Of a stretch of DNA of 64,000 bases, positions 36,478 through 45,809 are shown piece by piece. The stretch is from CAWBVG01 sp963792175 (GTDB lineage: Bacteria; Acidobacteriota; Vicinamibacteria; Vicinamibacterales; CAVVIG01), in the NCBI GenBank assembly GCA_963792175.1, contig CAWBVG010000046.1:124001-188000 (forward strand). Reading direction: 5' to 3'. The notes beneath the pieces were generated by a model. That model made no database searches. It saw nothing but the letters and a program-made list of their open reading frames with translations, and was not told the origin of the DNA. The position numbers were made by a program, and so were the translations under genes. Each line of letters begins with the position of its first letter. Positions within the stretch are counted from its first letter, which is position 1.

Positions 36478-38876
36478 ATGGCGCTCGCGATCCTGTTCTT
36501 CGGATCCGGCGTATGCGCCCTGATCTATCAGCTGCTCTGGCTCCGCATGATGGGGTGGGTGTTCGGCGTCACGGTCTACGCCGCGAGCACCGTGTGGGCG
36601 AGCTTCATGGCCGGATTGGCGGTCGGCAGCCTCGCGGCTGGCGCCATCGGCGATCGCGTGCGCCATCCGCTGCGCTGGTTCGGCGTGACGGAACTGCTCA
36701 TCGGAGCCACCGCGCTGGCGACCCCGGCCATTCTCGCCGAGCTTCAAAAGATCTACGTCGCGCTCTATCCATCCCTTCCGCGCGCGCTGCCGGCGCTCAC
36801 CGCCGCGCGGCTCGCCATCGCGTTGCTCGTGCTTGATCGTGCCGACAACGCTGATGGGGGCGACGCTGCCGCTGGTGATCAAGGGGTCGGAAGCGCGCGG
36901 CGGCTCGCTGGGCGCACACCTCGGCGTCTTGTACGGCAGCAACGCCGTTGGCGCGATCGTCGGGACGATTGCCGCGGGGTTGTATCTGATTCCCGGACTC
37001 GGGATCCACAGCACCTTTCTGGCGGCCGCCGCGGTCAACCTGGCAGTCGGCGCCGGGGCGCTCGCGCTGTCCGGCGTGGCGCCGCCATCACGATCCCTTG
37101 CGCAGGCAGATGTCGCAATATGAGCCTGTCGCGCCGAAGCTCACCGACCGTCCTGTCAGCGAAGGCGGACCTGTCGCGCCGAAGCTCGCCGAGCGTTCTG
37201 TGAGCGAAGGCGCGCTGACCGATCGCCAGCTGCTGGTCGTCATCGCCGTCTTCACGATGTCGGGTGTCATCTCCCTCGCGATCGAGGTCGTCTGGTTTCG
37301 CGTCCTCACGCTGTTCCTCCGGCCGACGGTCTACGGGTTCGCGGTGATGCTCGCCACGATCCTGACGGGCATCGCGCTTGGCAGCTACCTGGTGACGCCG
37401 CTGCTCGAGCGGCGGCTGCGATGGCTGTCGATCCTCGCCGGCCTCGAGCTCGCGGTGGGCGTCGCCATCGTGCTGTCGTTCCGTCCGCTGGCGTATCTCC
37501 CCGATCTGTCCAATCGACTCTCGCCGGCGCTGTCGCAGGTCATGCCGGCGTATCTCGTCTTTCCGATTGCCGGCAGCCTGCTGGCGATTTTTCCGACGGC
37601 CCTGCTGATGGGCCTTGCGTTCCCGATCGGCCTTCGCCTGTGGGCGCGTGGCGGTCGAGACACGGCGGCGCCCGCGAATCCCACTGCAGGGCGATCGGAG
37701 GAAAGAACGGCCAGGCGCGTCGGGACCTTTTATTCGTTGAACGTCGCCGGCGCCATCGCCGGCTCGCTGGCGGCTGGCTTCTTCCTGCTGCCGATCCTCG
37801 GCAGCCGCGCCGCCATCATCCTGCTCGGCACGCTCGCGTTCGTGTCGGGTCTCGCGCTGTTGTGGATCTCGGAGCTCAAGACGCCGGGCCGCGTCGCGAT
37901 CGGTCTCGCCGCGTCAGCGGTGTTTGGCGTCGCAGCCTGGCTGTCGCCCGATGCCTTCGTGCAGTTCGTCGAACAGCGCTACCGGCGGCAGGAAATCGTC
38001 TGGCGTGAGGAAGGCGTCGAGGCCACTGTGGTCGTGCACAAAGCGGCGAACAACGAGCTGTCGCTCACGGTCAACGGGAACCACGAGGCGAGCACCGGCG
38101 GCGTGATGACCTACGTGCATCGCCGGATCGGTCATCTGCCGATGGCGCTTCACCCGTTCGCGCGCACGGCACTCGTCATCGGCATGGGCGGAGGCGCCAC
38201 CGCGGGGGCGGTCAGCGTCCACGATGGCGTCGACGTGGACATTGTCGAGCTCGCGGGCGCCGTCGTCCGCGGCGCGAGGTTCTTCGACACCATCAACTAC
38301 GGCGTCCTGTCGCGGCCGAACGTGCACCTGCGTGTGGACGATGGGCGGAACTACCTGATGCTGACGCGCCGACGATATGACATCGTCACGGCGGACGTGA
38401 TCCACCCCATCTTCGCCGGATCGGGCAATCTGTATTCGCGCGAGTACTTCCAACTGTTACGTCAGGTCCTGAACCCCGGCGGCCTCGTGCTGCAGTGGGC
38501 CGCGGGAACAGAGGCGGAGTACAAGGCGATCGCGCGAACGTTTGTCAGCGTCTTTCCCGAGACGACCGTGTGGGTCGACGGGTCGCTGCTGGTTGGATCG
38601 CTGGAGCCGCTGCAACTGCGCCGCGCCGAGTTCGAGGCGAAGCTGGGTCTCCCTGGACGCGCCCGGGGGCTCCACGATCTCGGCATCGAAAGCTTCGACA
38701 AGCTCGTGACGACCTTCGTCGCGGGCCCCGACGAGCTTCGCGCCTATGTCGGGCCGGGACCGATCCTGACCGACGACCGCCCGCTCACGGAGTATTTCCT
38801 CAGTCTGTCCCGCGACAAGAATCCCGATCTGTCATCGCTCAAAGGCGACGTCAAGCGCTACATCGTTGGAGAGTAA
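36478..38876 (+). CDS. Membrane-anchored spermidine-synthase-like protein, two frameshifts
   Basis: The N-terminal half has many membrane segments (LAILFFGSGVCALIYQLLWLR, then a GxPxxAM-like MGATLPLVIKG); the second half has further segments and a Rossmann methyltransferase-like fold with VIGMGGGATAGAVS, VDIVELAGAVV, DDGRNYLM and TADVIHP, plus DDRPLTEYF near the end. This is the polyamine-synthase-like family fused to a transporter-like domain. Real polyamine synthesis is not proven. The frames join if one base is removed near 36833 and one near 37110. The second break is next to a tandem 45-base repeat. The corrected length is about 798 residues. A LYGSNAVGAIVG segment recurs in form as FYSLNVAGAIAG, a sign of internal duplication. 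Confidence 0.82.
37122..37211 (+). repeat. Two 45-base tandem repeats inside a coding sequence
   Basis: Units at 37122-37166 and 37167-37211 encode two 15-residue copies, PVAPKLTDRPVSEG and PVAPKLAERSVSEG. They lie in the loop between the two membrane halves of the spermidine-synthase-like protein. A related non-coding copy lies near 3785-3860. Confidence 0.85.
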
Positions 38877-38885
38877 AGCACTGAA

Positions 38886-39012
38886 GCAACCTCTCAAATG
38901 GGGGCGAAGCCCGAGGGCGGCGAGGCGCCCGTCAGGCAAGGCGCGACGCCCGAGAATACCGGAGTATTGAGGAAGGAGCAACGCCGCCTGACGATGCTCG
39001 CCGCCGGGCTAT
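38886..39012. repeat. Structured interspersed repeat with CGTCAGGC/GCCTGACG arms
   Basis: The stretch between a plus-strand and a minus-strand gene contains CGTCAGGCAAGGCG and, inverted, CGCCGCCTGACG, around a near-palindromic centre (AATACCGGAGTATT). GGCGAGGCGCC and CTCGCCGCC flank it. I recall very similar intergenic elements in unrelated Proteobacteria; their function is unknown to me. It may fold into a long hairpin and act as a bidirectional terminator. Confidence 0.7.
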
Positions 39013-39021
39013 GAGATCTTC

Positions 39022-39459
39022 TCAGCGGATGCTCCACGGCAGACGCAAGCCGCCGATGGCCAGCGCCAGCGTTCCGCCGAGCACCGGCAGACCGTATCCG
39101 CTGGTCAGAAAGCTGTACTTGAACACGGCGCCGCTCGCGATCTGGAAGTTCAGCGCCATGAAGAAGGCGATCAACGCAAACAGCGGCGTCCAGATGCCAA
39201 GCAGCAGCGCGAGACCGCTCGTCATCTCGCCGAGTGGAACGAGCCTCGCGAAAATCGCAACACCTGGGACCGCGATCCGTTCCAGATACCAGTGGCTGAC
39301 CGACGCGGGCGGCGCCGCCTGCGCCCAGCTCGCGAACATCCCGGCGAGCGGCGACGTGTCGAGGAACCAGCGGATTTTTCCCAGCCCTTCGAAGAAGAAG
39401 AAGACGCCGAGGCAGATCCGCAGCACGGTGAGGCCGGTGCCTTGCCTGTCGATCGCCAT
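39022..39459 (-). CDS. DoxX-family membrane protein
   Basis: 145 residues with four membrane segments: about 9-24 (VLRICLGVFFFFEGLG), 60-80, 83-103 and 113-135. The start MAIDRQGTGLTVLRIC at ATG 39459 is 2 bases after the M28 peptidase stop, so they are co-transcribed. DoxX proteins are quinone- or thiol-related membrane subunits of uncertain role. The frame is intact. Confidence 0.85.
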   Translation of the reverse strand: MAIDRQGTGLTVLRICLGVFFFFEGLGKIRWFLDTSPLAGMFASWAQAAPPASVSHWYLERIAVPGVAIFARLVPLGEMTSGLALLLGIWTPLFALIAFFMALNFQIASGAVFKYSFLTSGYGLPVLGGTLALAIGGLRLPWSIR

Positions 39460-39461
39460 GG

Positions 39462-41618
39462 TTATGATCCTTCGCCGCGGAGCGTGCGTGTCGCGCGCTG
39501 CAGCGCGCGGATGACCACCTGCGTCTGCTCGGCGGCCCTGGTGAAATTGGAGGCGTCGATCGCTTCCCGCACCCCCGGAATGGTCTTCACGCCGTACCCG
39601 GTGTACAACCCCGGCGCGTAGATGACGTGCCGGTACCATGGCCGGTCCGGCAACCCCGCTGGCTCGATCAAGTCGCGTTCGACCCTCATGAGCGTCTGGT
39701 TCAGGCGCGCAATCGCGGCGGCATCAGGAGCTGACAGCAGCGCATCGGCGCGCGCGCGCGCCGACACGCCCGCGGCCGTGAACGCGTCCGCCGCCGCCCT
39801 GAGGCCGGCAAAATCGATCCGCTTCGCGCCGTCGGCGGAGGTGGTGGCGGCCAGCTCTTCGATCTCGCCGACGTACTCGAGTATCTGGCGGCCGTAGGCC
39901 TCGTAGTCGAACGGCAGCACTTCGGCGTCCGCCAGCCGCAGCAGCGCGACGCCGGTCACCTGCGCCGCGAGCACGCTGTACTTGAATCCCGGATCGATGT
40001 ATTTCTTGAACCACGTCGGGTTGTCGTAGGTCGAGTGATACGTGCCGTCGCCGCCGCGGCCGTTGAGCCCCATGTCCAGTGACGGGATGCCGACGTGATC
40101 GAGAAAGGCGGTGTAGTCCGATCCGGATCCAAGCGCACCCACCGGCGGCGCCTTCAGCGCCGGCTGGCCCTCCTTTGGCGGCGATTGCTCGCGGGCGCGT
40201 TCGAGCCAGCCGTCGTACAACGTCTTCGGCTGACCTTCGGGCTGAAAGGATCTCGCCAGCTCGTGAACGAACGGCGTCAGCGAGTGGACGGCACTGCCGC
40301 TGAAGTTCAATCCGCCGGCGCCGGCGTCGCGATTGACGTACACCGCGGCCTTCGACCTCAGCTCGTCCTGCAGATCCTCGACCCACTCGGTCGATCCGAG
40401 CAGCCCCTGTTCCTCGCCGTCCCAGCTGACGAAGAGGACACTGCGGCGCGGCCGCCAGCCCTTCTTCATCATCTCGCCCATCGCCCGCGCCACCGCCATC
40501 ATCGACACATGACCGCTGACCGAATCCGACGCGCCGAACGTCCACGCGTCGCGATGCGAGCCAACGATGATCCATTCGTCCGGCGCCACCGCGCCCGCGA
40601 TTCGCCCGACGACGTTGATCAGCCGCCGCTGGGCATAGTCCATCTGCAGCTTCATGTGGACCTTCGCCGGACCGGGACCGATGTGGTACGTCGTCGGCAG
40701 CGATCCACGCCAGGCTTCCGGCGCGACCGGCCCCTTCAGCCGCTTGAGCAGCTCGATACCGTCGCGATACGACATCGGCTGAACCGGAATCGGCGCGAAG
40801 GTTTCGATCTTGTCGATGGGAATCCGCTCGACACCGCTCTTCGACGGACGTCCCGGCGTGGACGGGTCGCCGGGATAGCGCGGCATGTCCATCACGCTGC
40901 CGCGCTGAATCATGCCCCAGCCGCGGAACGGACCCTCCGGGTAGACATCGCCCTGCGCGTAGCCGTCCTCGTGCGGATCCGAATAGATGATGCAGGCGAT
41001 GGCGCCGTGCTCGGCCGCCACCTTCGGCTTGATCCCGCGCCAGCTGCCGCCGTAGCGCGCGAGCACGATCTTCCCTTTCACGTCGATGCCGAGCTTCTGG
41101 AGCGTCTCGTAGTCGGCGGGCACGCCAAAGTTCACGTAGACGATTTCGCCGCTGACATCACCGGACGGCGAATAGGCGTTGTAGGCGGGAAGGATTCCCG
41201 GCTTGTCGGCCCACTGGTCGCCGCGAATCTTTTCTTCCTCGACCTCCAGCTTCACCTGATCGGGCGCAACGATGTCGATGCGGCGCTGCCCGGGCCACGG
41301 CAGCAGCACGCTGTATTCGTACTTGTCCGCCTCGATGCCGAACGACTTGAACTGCGAGACGACGTAATCGGCGAGCTTGATCTCGTACGGCGACCCGGTG
41401 TGATGCGGCTCCGCGGTCATGATGTCGAAATCGGCCTCCGCCGCCTTCGCGGACGGCGACGCCTTCAGATCCCGCTCGCGTTCGAGCTCGGCGGCGCTCG
41501 ACGTCACGGAGAAGCCCCGGATCCGATCGGCGTCCGGTCGCGGCGTCTGTGCCGACAACCAGGCCATCCCGAGGGTGGCCATGCCGACCGAGATCGTGCC
41601 AATGCGTGAATGACTCAT
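39462..41618 (-). CDS. Secreted M28-family zinc peptidase (glutamate carboxypeptidase II-like)
   Basis: 718 residues. A signal peptide (about 1-24, GMATLGMAWLSAQ) is followed by a PA domain insertion (GKIVLARYGGSWRG) and the M28 catalytic domain. Zinc ligands and catalytic residues are visible in GSHRDAWTFGASDSVSGH, SWDGEEQGLLGSTEW with the Glu-Glu pair, and GTYHSTYDN. A C-terminal transferrin-receptor-like dimerisation domain completes the GCPII architecture. The start codon overlaps the htpX stop. It probably removes C-terminal Glu or other residues from peptides in the periplasm. The frame is intact. Confidence 0.9.
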   Translation of the reverse strand: MSHSRIGTISVGMATLGMAWLSAQTPRPDADRIRGFSVTSSAAELERERDLKASPSAKAAEADFDIMTAEPHHTGSPYEIKLADYVVSQFKSFGIEADKYEYSVLLPWPGQRRIDIVAPDQVKLEVEEEKIRGDQWADKPGILPAYNAYSPSGDVSGEIVYVNFGVPADYETLQKLGIDVKGKIVLARYGGSWRGIKPKVAAEHGAIACIIYSDPHEDGYAQGDVYPEGPFRGWGMIQRGSVMDMPRYPGDPSTPGRPSKSGVERIPIDKIETFAPIPVQPMSYRDGIELLKRLKGPVAPEAWRGSLPTTYHIGPGPAKVHMKLQMDYAQRRLINVVGRIAGAVAPDEWIIVGSHRDAWTFGASDSVSGHVSMMAVARAMGEMMKKGWRPRRSVLFVSWDGEEQGLLGSTEWVEDLQDELRSKAAVYVNRDAGAGGLNFSGSAVHSLTPFVHELARSFQPEGQPKTLYDGWLERAREQSPPKEGQPALKAPPVGALGSGSDYTAFLDHVGIPSLDMGLNGRGGDGTYHSTYDNPTWFKKYIDPGFKYSVLAAQVTGVALLRLADAEVLPFDYEAYGRQILEYVGEIEELAATTSADGAKRIDFAGLRAAADAFTAAGVSARARADALLSAPDAAAIARLNQTLMRVERDLIEPAGLPDRPWYRHVIYAPGLYTGYGVKTIPGVREAIDASNFTRAAEQTQVVIRALQRATRTLRGEGS

Positions 41619-42598
41619 TGCGGTCCGTCTCCCTGAAACGCCATCGCCTTCAGCGCGGCAATGCGCGCGGCCATCGGTGGATGCGACGCGAAGATGTCCG
41701 ACCAGAATCCCGTCCTGAGATTGATCTGCCGGCCGAGTGGATCGGCGATGCAGAGGTGCGCCGATCCTTGTTTGATCGCGCGCGTCGGCTCGACGGCTTC
41801 CTCGAGCTTCTCGAGCGCCCGTGCCAGGCCGAGCGGATTGCGCGTCAATTCCGCACCGGTCGCATCCGCGAGATACTCGCGGCGCCGCGACACCATGGTC
41901 GCCAGTATCCGGGCGACCAGCGGCGCGAGCAGGATCGCGACGATCCACACGGCGAAGAACACGATGCCAGCCACGCCGCCGCCGCGACGATCGTCGTCTC
42001 TCCGCCGGCCGCCGCCCCACATCATGCCGCGCCGCGCCCAGTCCGCCAGCAGCGCCACGGCGCCAGTCAGCGCGGCCACCACCGTCATCAGGCGAACGTC
42101 GAGATTGCGGATGTGGCTCATCTCGTGCGCCACGACGCCCTGCAGCTCCTCGCGATCCAGCGTCTCGAGCAGACCCCGCGTGACCGCAATCGACGCGTGT
42201 CCCGGACCGCGTCCTGTCGCGAAGGCGTTCGGATCCTGGTCCGGCACGACGTAGACGGCCGGCGGCGGCAGGCCGGCCGCGATCGACATCTCGTCGACGA
42301 CGTTCCGGAGCTGCCGCACTTTGAGTTTGCTGGCTTCGTCGGCCGCTGCCTCGACCTCATCGAGCGGCCTCGCGGCGGTGGCGGCCAGTACGGCGCGGTC
42401 GCCGCGAAAGTATCCGACGCTCGCCGATACCGCGCCGACCATCAGCGCCGTCAGCGATCCGACCGGCACGTAGCCGCCGCCGACGCCGACATAGAAGGCG
42501 TCGAACCCGAATCCGAGGACACACAACAGCGCGACGAACACAATCATGATCAGCCACGTCTTCCGACGGTTCGATCGTTGCTGCTCGTATAGGTTCAC
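41615..42598 (-). CDS. htpX: Membrane zinc metalloprotease HtpX (M48)
   Basis: 327 residues. The zinc motif HEMSH lies in VVAHEMSHIRN, and the third ligand Glu in SRRREYLADATGAELT. Four membrane segments fit HtpX, which removes misfolded membrane proteins. The start is GTG 42598 (NLYEQQRSNRRKTW), where the family normally begins MNFYEQQ. The Gly/Arg-rich loop GGGRRRDDDRRGGG is typical. lemA lies just upstream, a well-known pairing. Confidence 0.93.
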   Translation of the reverse strand: MNLYEQQRSNRRKTWLIMIVFVALLCVLGFGFDAFYVGVGGGYVPVGSLTALMVGAVSASVGYFRGDRAVLAATAARPLDEVEAAADEASKLKVRQLRNVVDEMSIAAGLPPPAVYVVPDQDPNAFATGRGPGHASIAVTRGLLETLDREELQGVVAHEMSHIRNLDVRLMTVVAALTGAVALLADWARRGMMWGGGRRRDDDRRGGGVAGIVFFAVWIVAILLAPLVARILATMVSRRREYLADATGAELTRNPLGLARALEKLEEAVEPTRAIKQGSAHLCIADPLGRQINLRTGFWSDIFASHPPMAARIAALKAMAFQGDGPQ

Positions 42599-42618
42599 CG
42601 TTGAAATGGTGTTGAGTC

Positions 42619-43179
42619 CTACCGGCGAGAGAGATCGACCGCTGGCACTTCCCGATCCTTCGCGTCCGTGATCTCGAACAGCTCCGCGGGCTTGAACCCG
42701 AAGTTGCCGGCGAGGATGTTGGTCGGGAACACCTGCTGCGCGGTGTTGAAGTTCGTGGCGATGTCGTTGTAGAACTGCCGCGAGAACCCGACTTTGTTCT
42801 CGGTGGCCGACAGTTCTTCCATCAGCATCTTCACGTTCTCGTTCGATTTGAGCGTCGGGTAGTTCTCGGCCACCGCGATCAGCCGGCCGAGCGCCTGCGA
42901 CAGCTGCCCTTCCTTCTGCGCGGCGTCGGCGGGACCGGTCGCGGTCAGCGCTTTCGCGCGGGCCTCCATCACCGCGGTCAGCGTGTCGCGCTCGAAATCC
43001 ATCGAGCCCCGCACCGCGTTGACCAGGTTCGGAATCAGATCGTGCCGCCGTTTCAGCTGCACGTCGATCTGCCGCCATCCGTTCGCCACCTGATTACGGA
43101 GCGAGACCAGCCGGTTGTAGGCGGCGATCAGCCAGACGATCAGGCCGAAGATGATCGCAAAGAGAATTCCTAACATCAT
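42619..43179 (-). CDS. lemA: LemA family protein
   Basis: 186 residues. One N-terminal membrane segment (about 3-20, LGILFAIIFGLIVWLIAAYN) is followed by RLVSLRNQVANGWRQIDVQLKRRHDLIPNL and a long helical domain with ENYPTLKSNENVKML. LemA proteins are found beside HtpX in many bacteria; their role is unknown, perhaps as a partner of the protease. The frame is intact. Confidence 0.93.
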   Translation of the reverse strand: MMLGILFAIIFGLIVWLIAAYNRLVSLRNQVANGWRQIDVQLKRRHDLIPNLVNAVRGSMDFERDTLTAVMEARAKALTATGPADAAQKEGQLSQALGRLIAVAENYPTLKSNENVKMLMEELSATENKVGFSRQFYNDIATNFNTAQQVFPTNILAGNFGFKPAELFEITDAKDREVPAVDLSRR

Positions 43180-43215
43180 GGTGATGTCTCACGCGCACCG
43201 GCGGGCGCGCCCGCC

Positions 43216-43578
43216 TCACTTGTGAAAGTAATCGTCGGTGTGATCGAGCCAGTCCTGACGGATCGGGCTGAACACGTCCATCTCCAGCGTGTCCTCGAGC
43301 GCTTCCGCCTGGTGCTCGACCCACGACGGAATGTGGAGCACTTCGCCCTCGCGCACGGTAATCTCCTCGCCGCCGATCAGAAACTTGAGCGCGCCCTGCA
43401 GCACGTACGTCATCTGCTCGCTTTCGTGCGAGTGGTTCGGGACGAGACAGCCGCGCTTCAAGTAAATCTGCGTGAGCATCTCGCGCTCGCCGGTAATGAT
43501 CTTCCGCGAGAGCATTTCGGTCACTTTTTCGAGCGCGATTTCGTCCCATCGATGCAGGCGAACCGTCTGGGTGCTCAT
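43216..43578 (-). CDS. Single-domain cupin protein
   Basis: 120 residues. The first cupin motif has NHSHESEQMTYVLQG with two His and a Glu, and the second has GEVLHIPSWVEHQAEAL with the third His, so the metal site is complete. The reaction is unknown; such small cupins include sugar isomerases and dioxygenases. It is divergent from the E1 gene with 49 bases between starts. TGgTATATG on the minus strand lies 10 bases before ATG 43578. Confidence 0.88.
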   Translation of the reverse strand: MSTQTVRLHRWDEIALEKVTEMLSRKIITGEREMLTQIYLKRGCLVPNHSHESEQMTYVLQGALKFLIGGEEITVREGEVLHIPSWVEHQAEALEDTLEMDVFSPIRQDWLDHTDDYFHK

Positions 43579-43608
43579 GGAGGTCGAGCATATACCAAGG
43601 AGCCCGGA

Positions 43609-43617
43609 TGCTATAAT
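43609..43617 (+). promoter_or_regulatory. Consensus extended -10 (TGcTATAAT) of the E1 gene
   Basis: TG, one spacer base and a perfect TATAAT, ending 10 bases before ATG 43628, with no good -35. The leader would be only about 4 bases. Confidence 0.7.
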
Positions 43618-43627
43618 TCGAGGTTGG

Positions 43628-45748
43628 ATGAAGGCCGTCCTCAAAGACCGTGAAGCGCACGCCTTCGCGGATCTTTCGCGCGATCAACTGCTCGCCGTCC
43701 ACCGCTGCATGCTCCTGTCGCGCAAGTTGGACGACAAGGAAATCCAGCTCAAAGGTCAAAGCCAGATCTTTTTTCAGATCAGCGGCGCCGGCCACGAGGC
43801 CGTGCTCGCCGCGGCGGGCGTGACGCTGAAGCCGGGCTACGACTGGTTCTTCCCCTATTACCGCGATCGCGCGCTCTGCCTGCAGATCGGCATCACGCCG
43901 TACGAGATGCTGCTCGCGGCGGTCGGCTCCAAGGACGATCCCGCGTCCGGCGGCCGCCAGATGCCGTCGCACTGGGGCCATCCGAAATTCAACGTCGTGT
44001 CCGGCTCGAGCCCCACCGGCACACAGGTGCTGCACGCCGTCGGCGCCGCCGAAGCCGGCGTCATCTACAGCCGCGTGCCGCAGATCCCCGATCGGGCAAC
44101 GCGCTATCACGACGATGAGATCACCTACGTGTCGCTCGGCGAAGGCGCCACCAGCGAAGGCGAGTTCTGGGAGGCGCTGAACGTCGCCTGCACCAAACAC
44201 CTGCCCGTCCTCTTTCTCATCGAAGACAACGGCTACGCCATCTCCGTTCCAGTCGAAGTGCAGACCCCCGGCGGCGATATCTCGCGCCTGGTTCGTGGAT
44301 TTCCAGGCCTCCACGTCGATTCGATCGACGGCACCGATTTCTTCGCCAGCCTGCGCGCCATCCGCGAAGCGGCCGCCTACGTCCGCGCGCGCAACGGCCC
44401 CGCACTGGTTCACGCGCATGTGATTCGTCCGTATTCGCACTCGCTGTCGGACGACGAAAAGCTCTACAAGCCGGCGGCCGAGCGCGAAGCGGAAGCGCGC
44501 CGCGATCCGATCGCGCGATTCTCGGAATTCCTGAAGCTCAACGGCGTGGCAACCGACGACGAGTTGGCCGCCATGGCGGCCGACGTCGAACGCGAGGTCA
44601 ACGAGGCCGCGACGAAAGCACTCGCGGCAGCCAAACCGCCCAAATCCACTGCCGAGCTCTGGGTCTATTCGCCCGATGTCGATCCCGCGTCAGCCGCGTT
44701 CGACACGCCGGCGCGGCCCGAAGGCAAGCCCGACACGATGGTCGAGGCGATCAATCGGACGCTCAAAGACGAGATGGCGCGCGACCCTCGCATCGTCGTC
44801 TTCGGCGAGGACGTGGCGGATGCCAGCAAGAGAGAAGCGCTGCCGCTCGTCAAAGGCAAAGGGGGCGTCTTCAAGTTGACGCACGGCCTGCAACGCCTCT
44901 ACGGCGACGATCGCGTGTTCAACTCGCCGCTCGCCGAAGCCAGCATCGTCGGACGCGGCGTCGGGATGGCCACGCGAAAGCTGAAACCGGTGGTCGAGAT
45001 CCAGTTCTTCGATTACATCTGGCCCGCGATGATGCAGATTCGCGACGAGATGACCATGATGCGGTATCGATCGGGGAACACCTGGTCGTGCCCGATGGTC
45101 ATCCGGGTGCCGATCGGCGGCTATCTCCGCGGCGGCGGTCCGTATCACAGCCAGTCGGGCGAGAGCATCTTCGCGCACTGCCCGGGCGTCCGGATTGCGT
45201 ATCCGTCGACCGCGGTCGATGCCGCCGGCCTGCTGCGGACCGCCATCCGGTGCGACGACCCGGTGCTGTTCCTCGAGCACAAACACCTGTACCGGCAGAC
45301 CTACAACAAGGGCGAATACCCGGGCAAAGATTTCATGATTCCGTTCGGCCGCGCGAGCGTGCGACGCGAAGGCGACCACGTGCTCGTCATCACGTGGGGC
45401 GCCCTCGTGCAGCGGTCGCTGCTCGCGGCACAGCAGGCCGAGAAGGATCACATCAGCGCCGCCGTCCTGGACCTTCGGACGATCGTGCCGTACGACTGGG
45501 AAACCATCGCCTCGCACGTGAAGCGGACCAACCGCGTCGTGATCGCCCACGAGGACCAGGTGATGTGCGGCTTTGGCGGCGAGATCGCCGCGCGGATTGC
45601 CGGCGAGCTCTTCGAGCACCTGGACGCGCCCGTCAGGCGCGTCGGGGCGCGCAGCACCCCGGTGGCGTACCATCCCGATCTCGAGGAAGCCATCCTGCCG
45701 CAGTCGTCCGACATCCTGAAGGCCATCCGCGATACCGCCAGATATTGA
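43628..45748 (+). CDS. Fused E1 alpha-beta subunit of a 2-oxoacid dehydrogenase complex
   Basis: 706 residues. Residues of about 1-330 are the E1-alpha, with thiamine diphosphate motif GEGATSEGEFWEALN (GDGx about 26-N) and substrate region SHWGHPKFNV. Residues of about 375-706 are the E1-beta, starting TMVEAINRTLKDEMARDPRIVVFGEDVAD and including PLAEASIVGRGVGMA, GGYLRGGGPYHSQS and VMCGFGGEIAARI. The order and length match bacterial fused branched-chain or pyruvate dehydrogenase E1 proteins. The substrate (branched-chain 2-oxoacids or pyruvate) cannot be fixed here. E2 and E3 are not in the window. The frame is intact. Confidence 0.92.
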   Translation: MKAVLKDREAHAFADLSRDQLLAVHRCMLLSRKLDDKEIQLKGQSQIFFQISGAGHEAVLAAAGVTLKPGYDWFFPYYRDRALCLQIGITPYEMLLAAVGSKDDPASGGRQMPSHWGHPKFNVVSGSSPTGTQVLHAVGAAEAGVIYSRVPQIPDRATRYHDDEITYVSLGEGATSEGEFWEALNVACTKHLPVLFLIEDNGYAISVPVEVQTPGGDISRLVRGFPGLHVDSIDGTDFFASLRAIREAAAYVRARNGPALVHAHVIRPYSHSLSDDEKLYKPAAEREAEARRDPIARFSEFLKLNGVATDDELAAMAADVEREVNEAATKALAAAKPPKSTAELWVYSPDVDPASAAFDTPARPEGKPDTMVEAINRTLKDEMARDPRIVVFGEDVADASKREALPLVKGKGGVFKLTHGLQRLYGDDRVFNSPLAEASIVGRGVGMATRKLKPVVEIQFFDYIWPAMMQIRDEMTMMRYRSGNTWSCPMVIRVPIGGYLRGGGPYHSQSGESIFAHCPGVRIAYPSTAVDAAGLLRTAIRCDDPVLFLEHKHLYRQTYNKGEYPGKDFMIPFGRASVRREGDHVLVITWGALVQRSLLAAQQAEKDHISAAVLDLRTIVPYDWETIASHVKRTNRVVIAHEDQVMCGFGGEIAARIAGELFEHLDAPVRRVGARSTPVAYHPDLEEAILPQSSDILKAIRDTARY

Positions 45749-45759
45749 CCGCGGAGTTC

Positions 45760-45809
45760 GCCGAGATCGCAGAGCCACGATGCTTCTCCGGGTTCTCTGC
45801 GCGCTCGGC
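45760..45809. repeat. Imperfect inverted repeat across the start of the beta-propeller gene
   Basis: GCCGAGATCGCAGAG (45760-45774) pairs with CTCTGCGCGCTCGGC (45795-45809) at 13 of 15 positions. I recall this CGCAGAG/CTCTGCG element as an interspersed repeat in many genomes. The ATG at 45780 lies in its loop and the first ten codons are part of the repeat. Confidence 0.6.
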
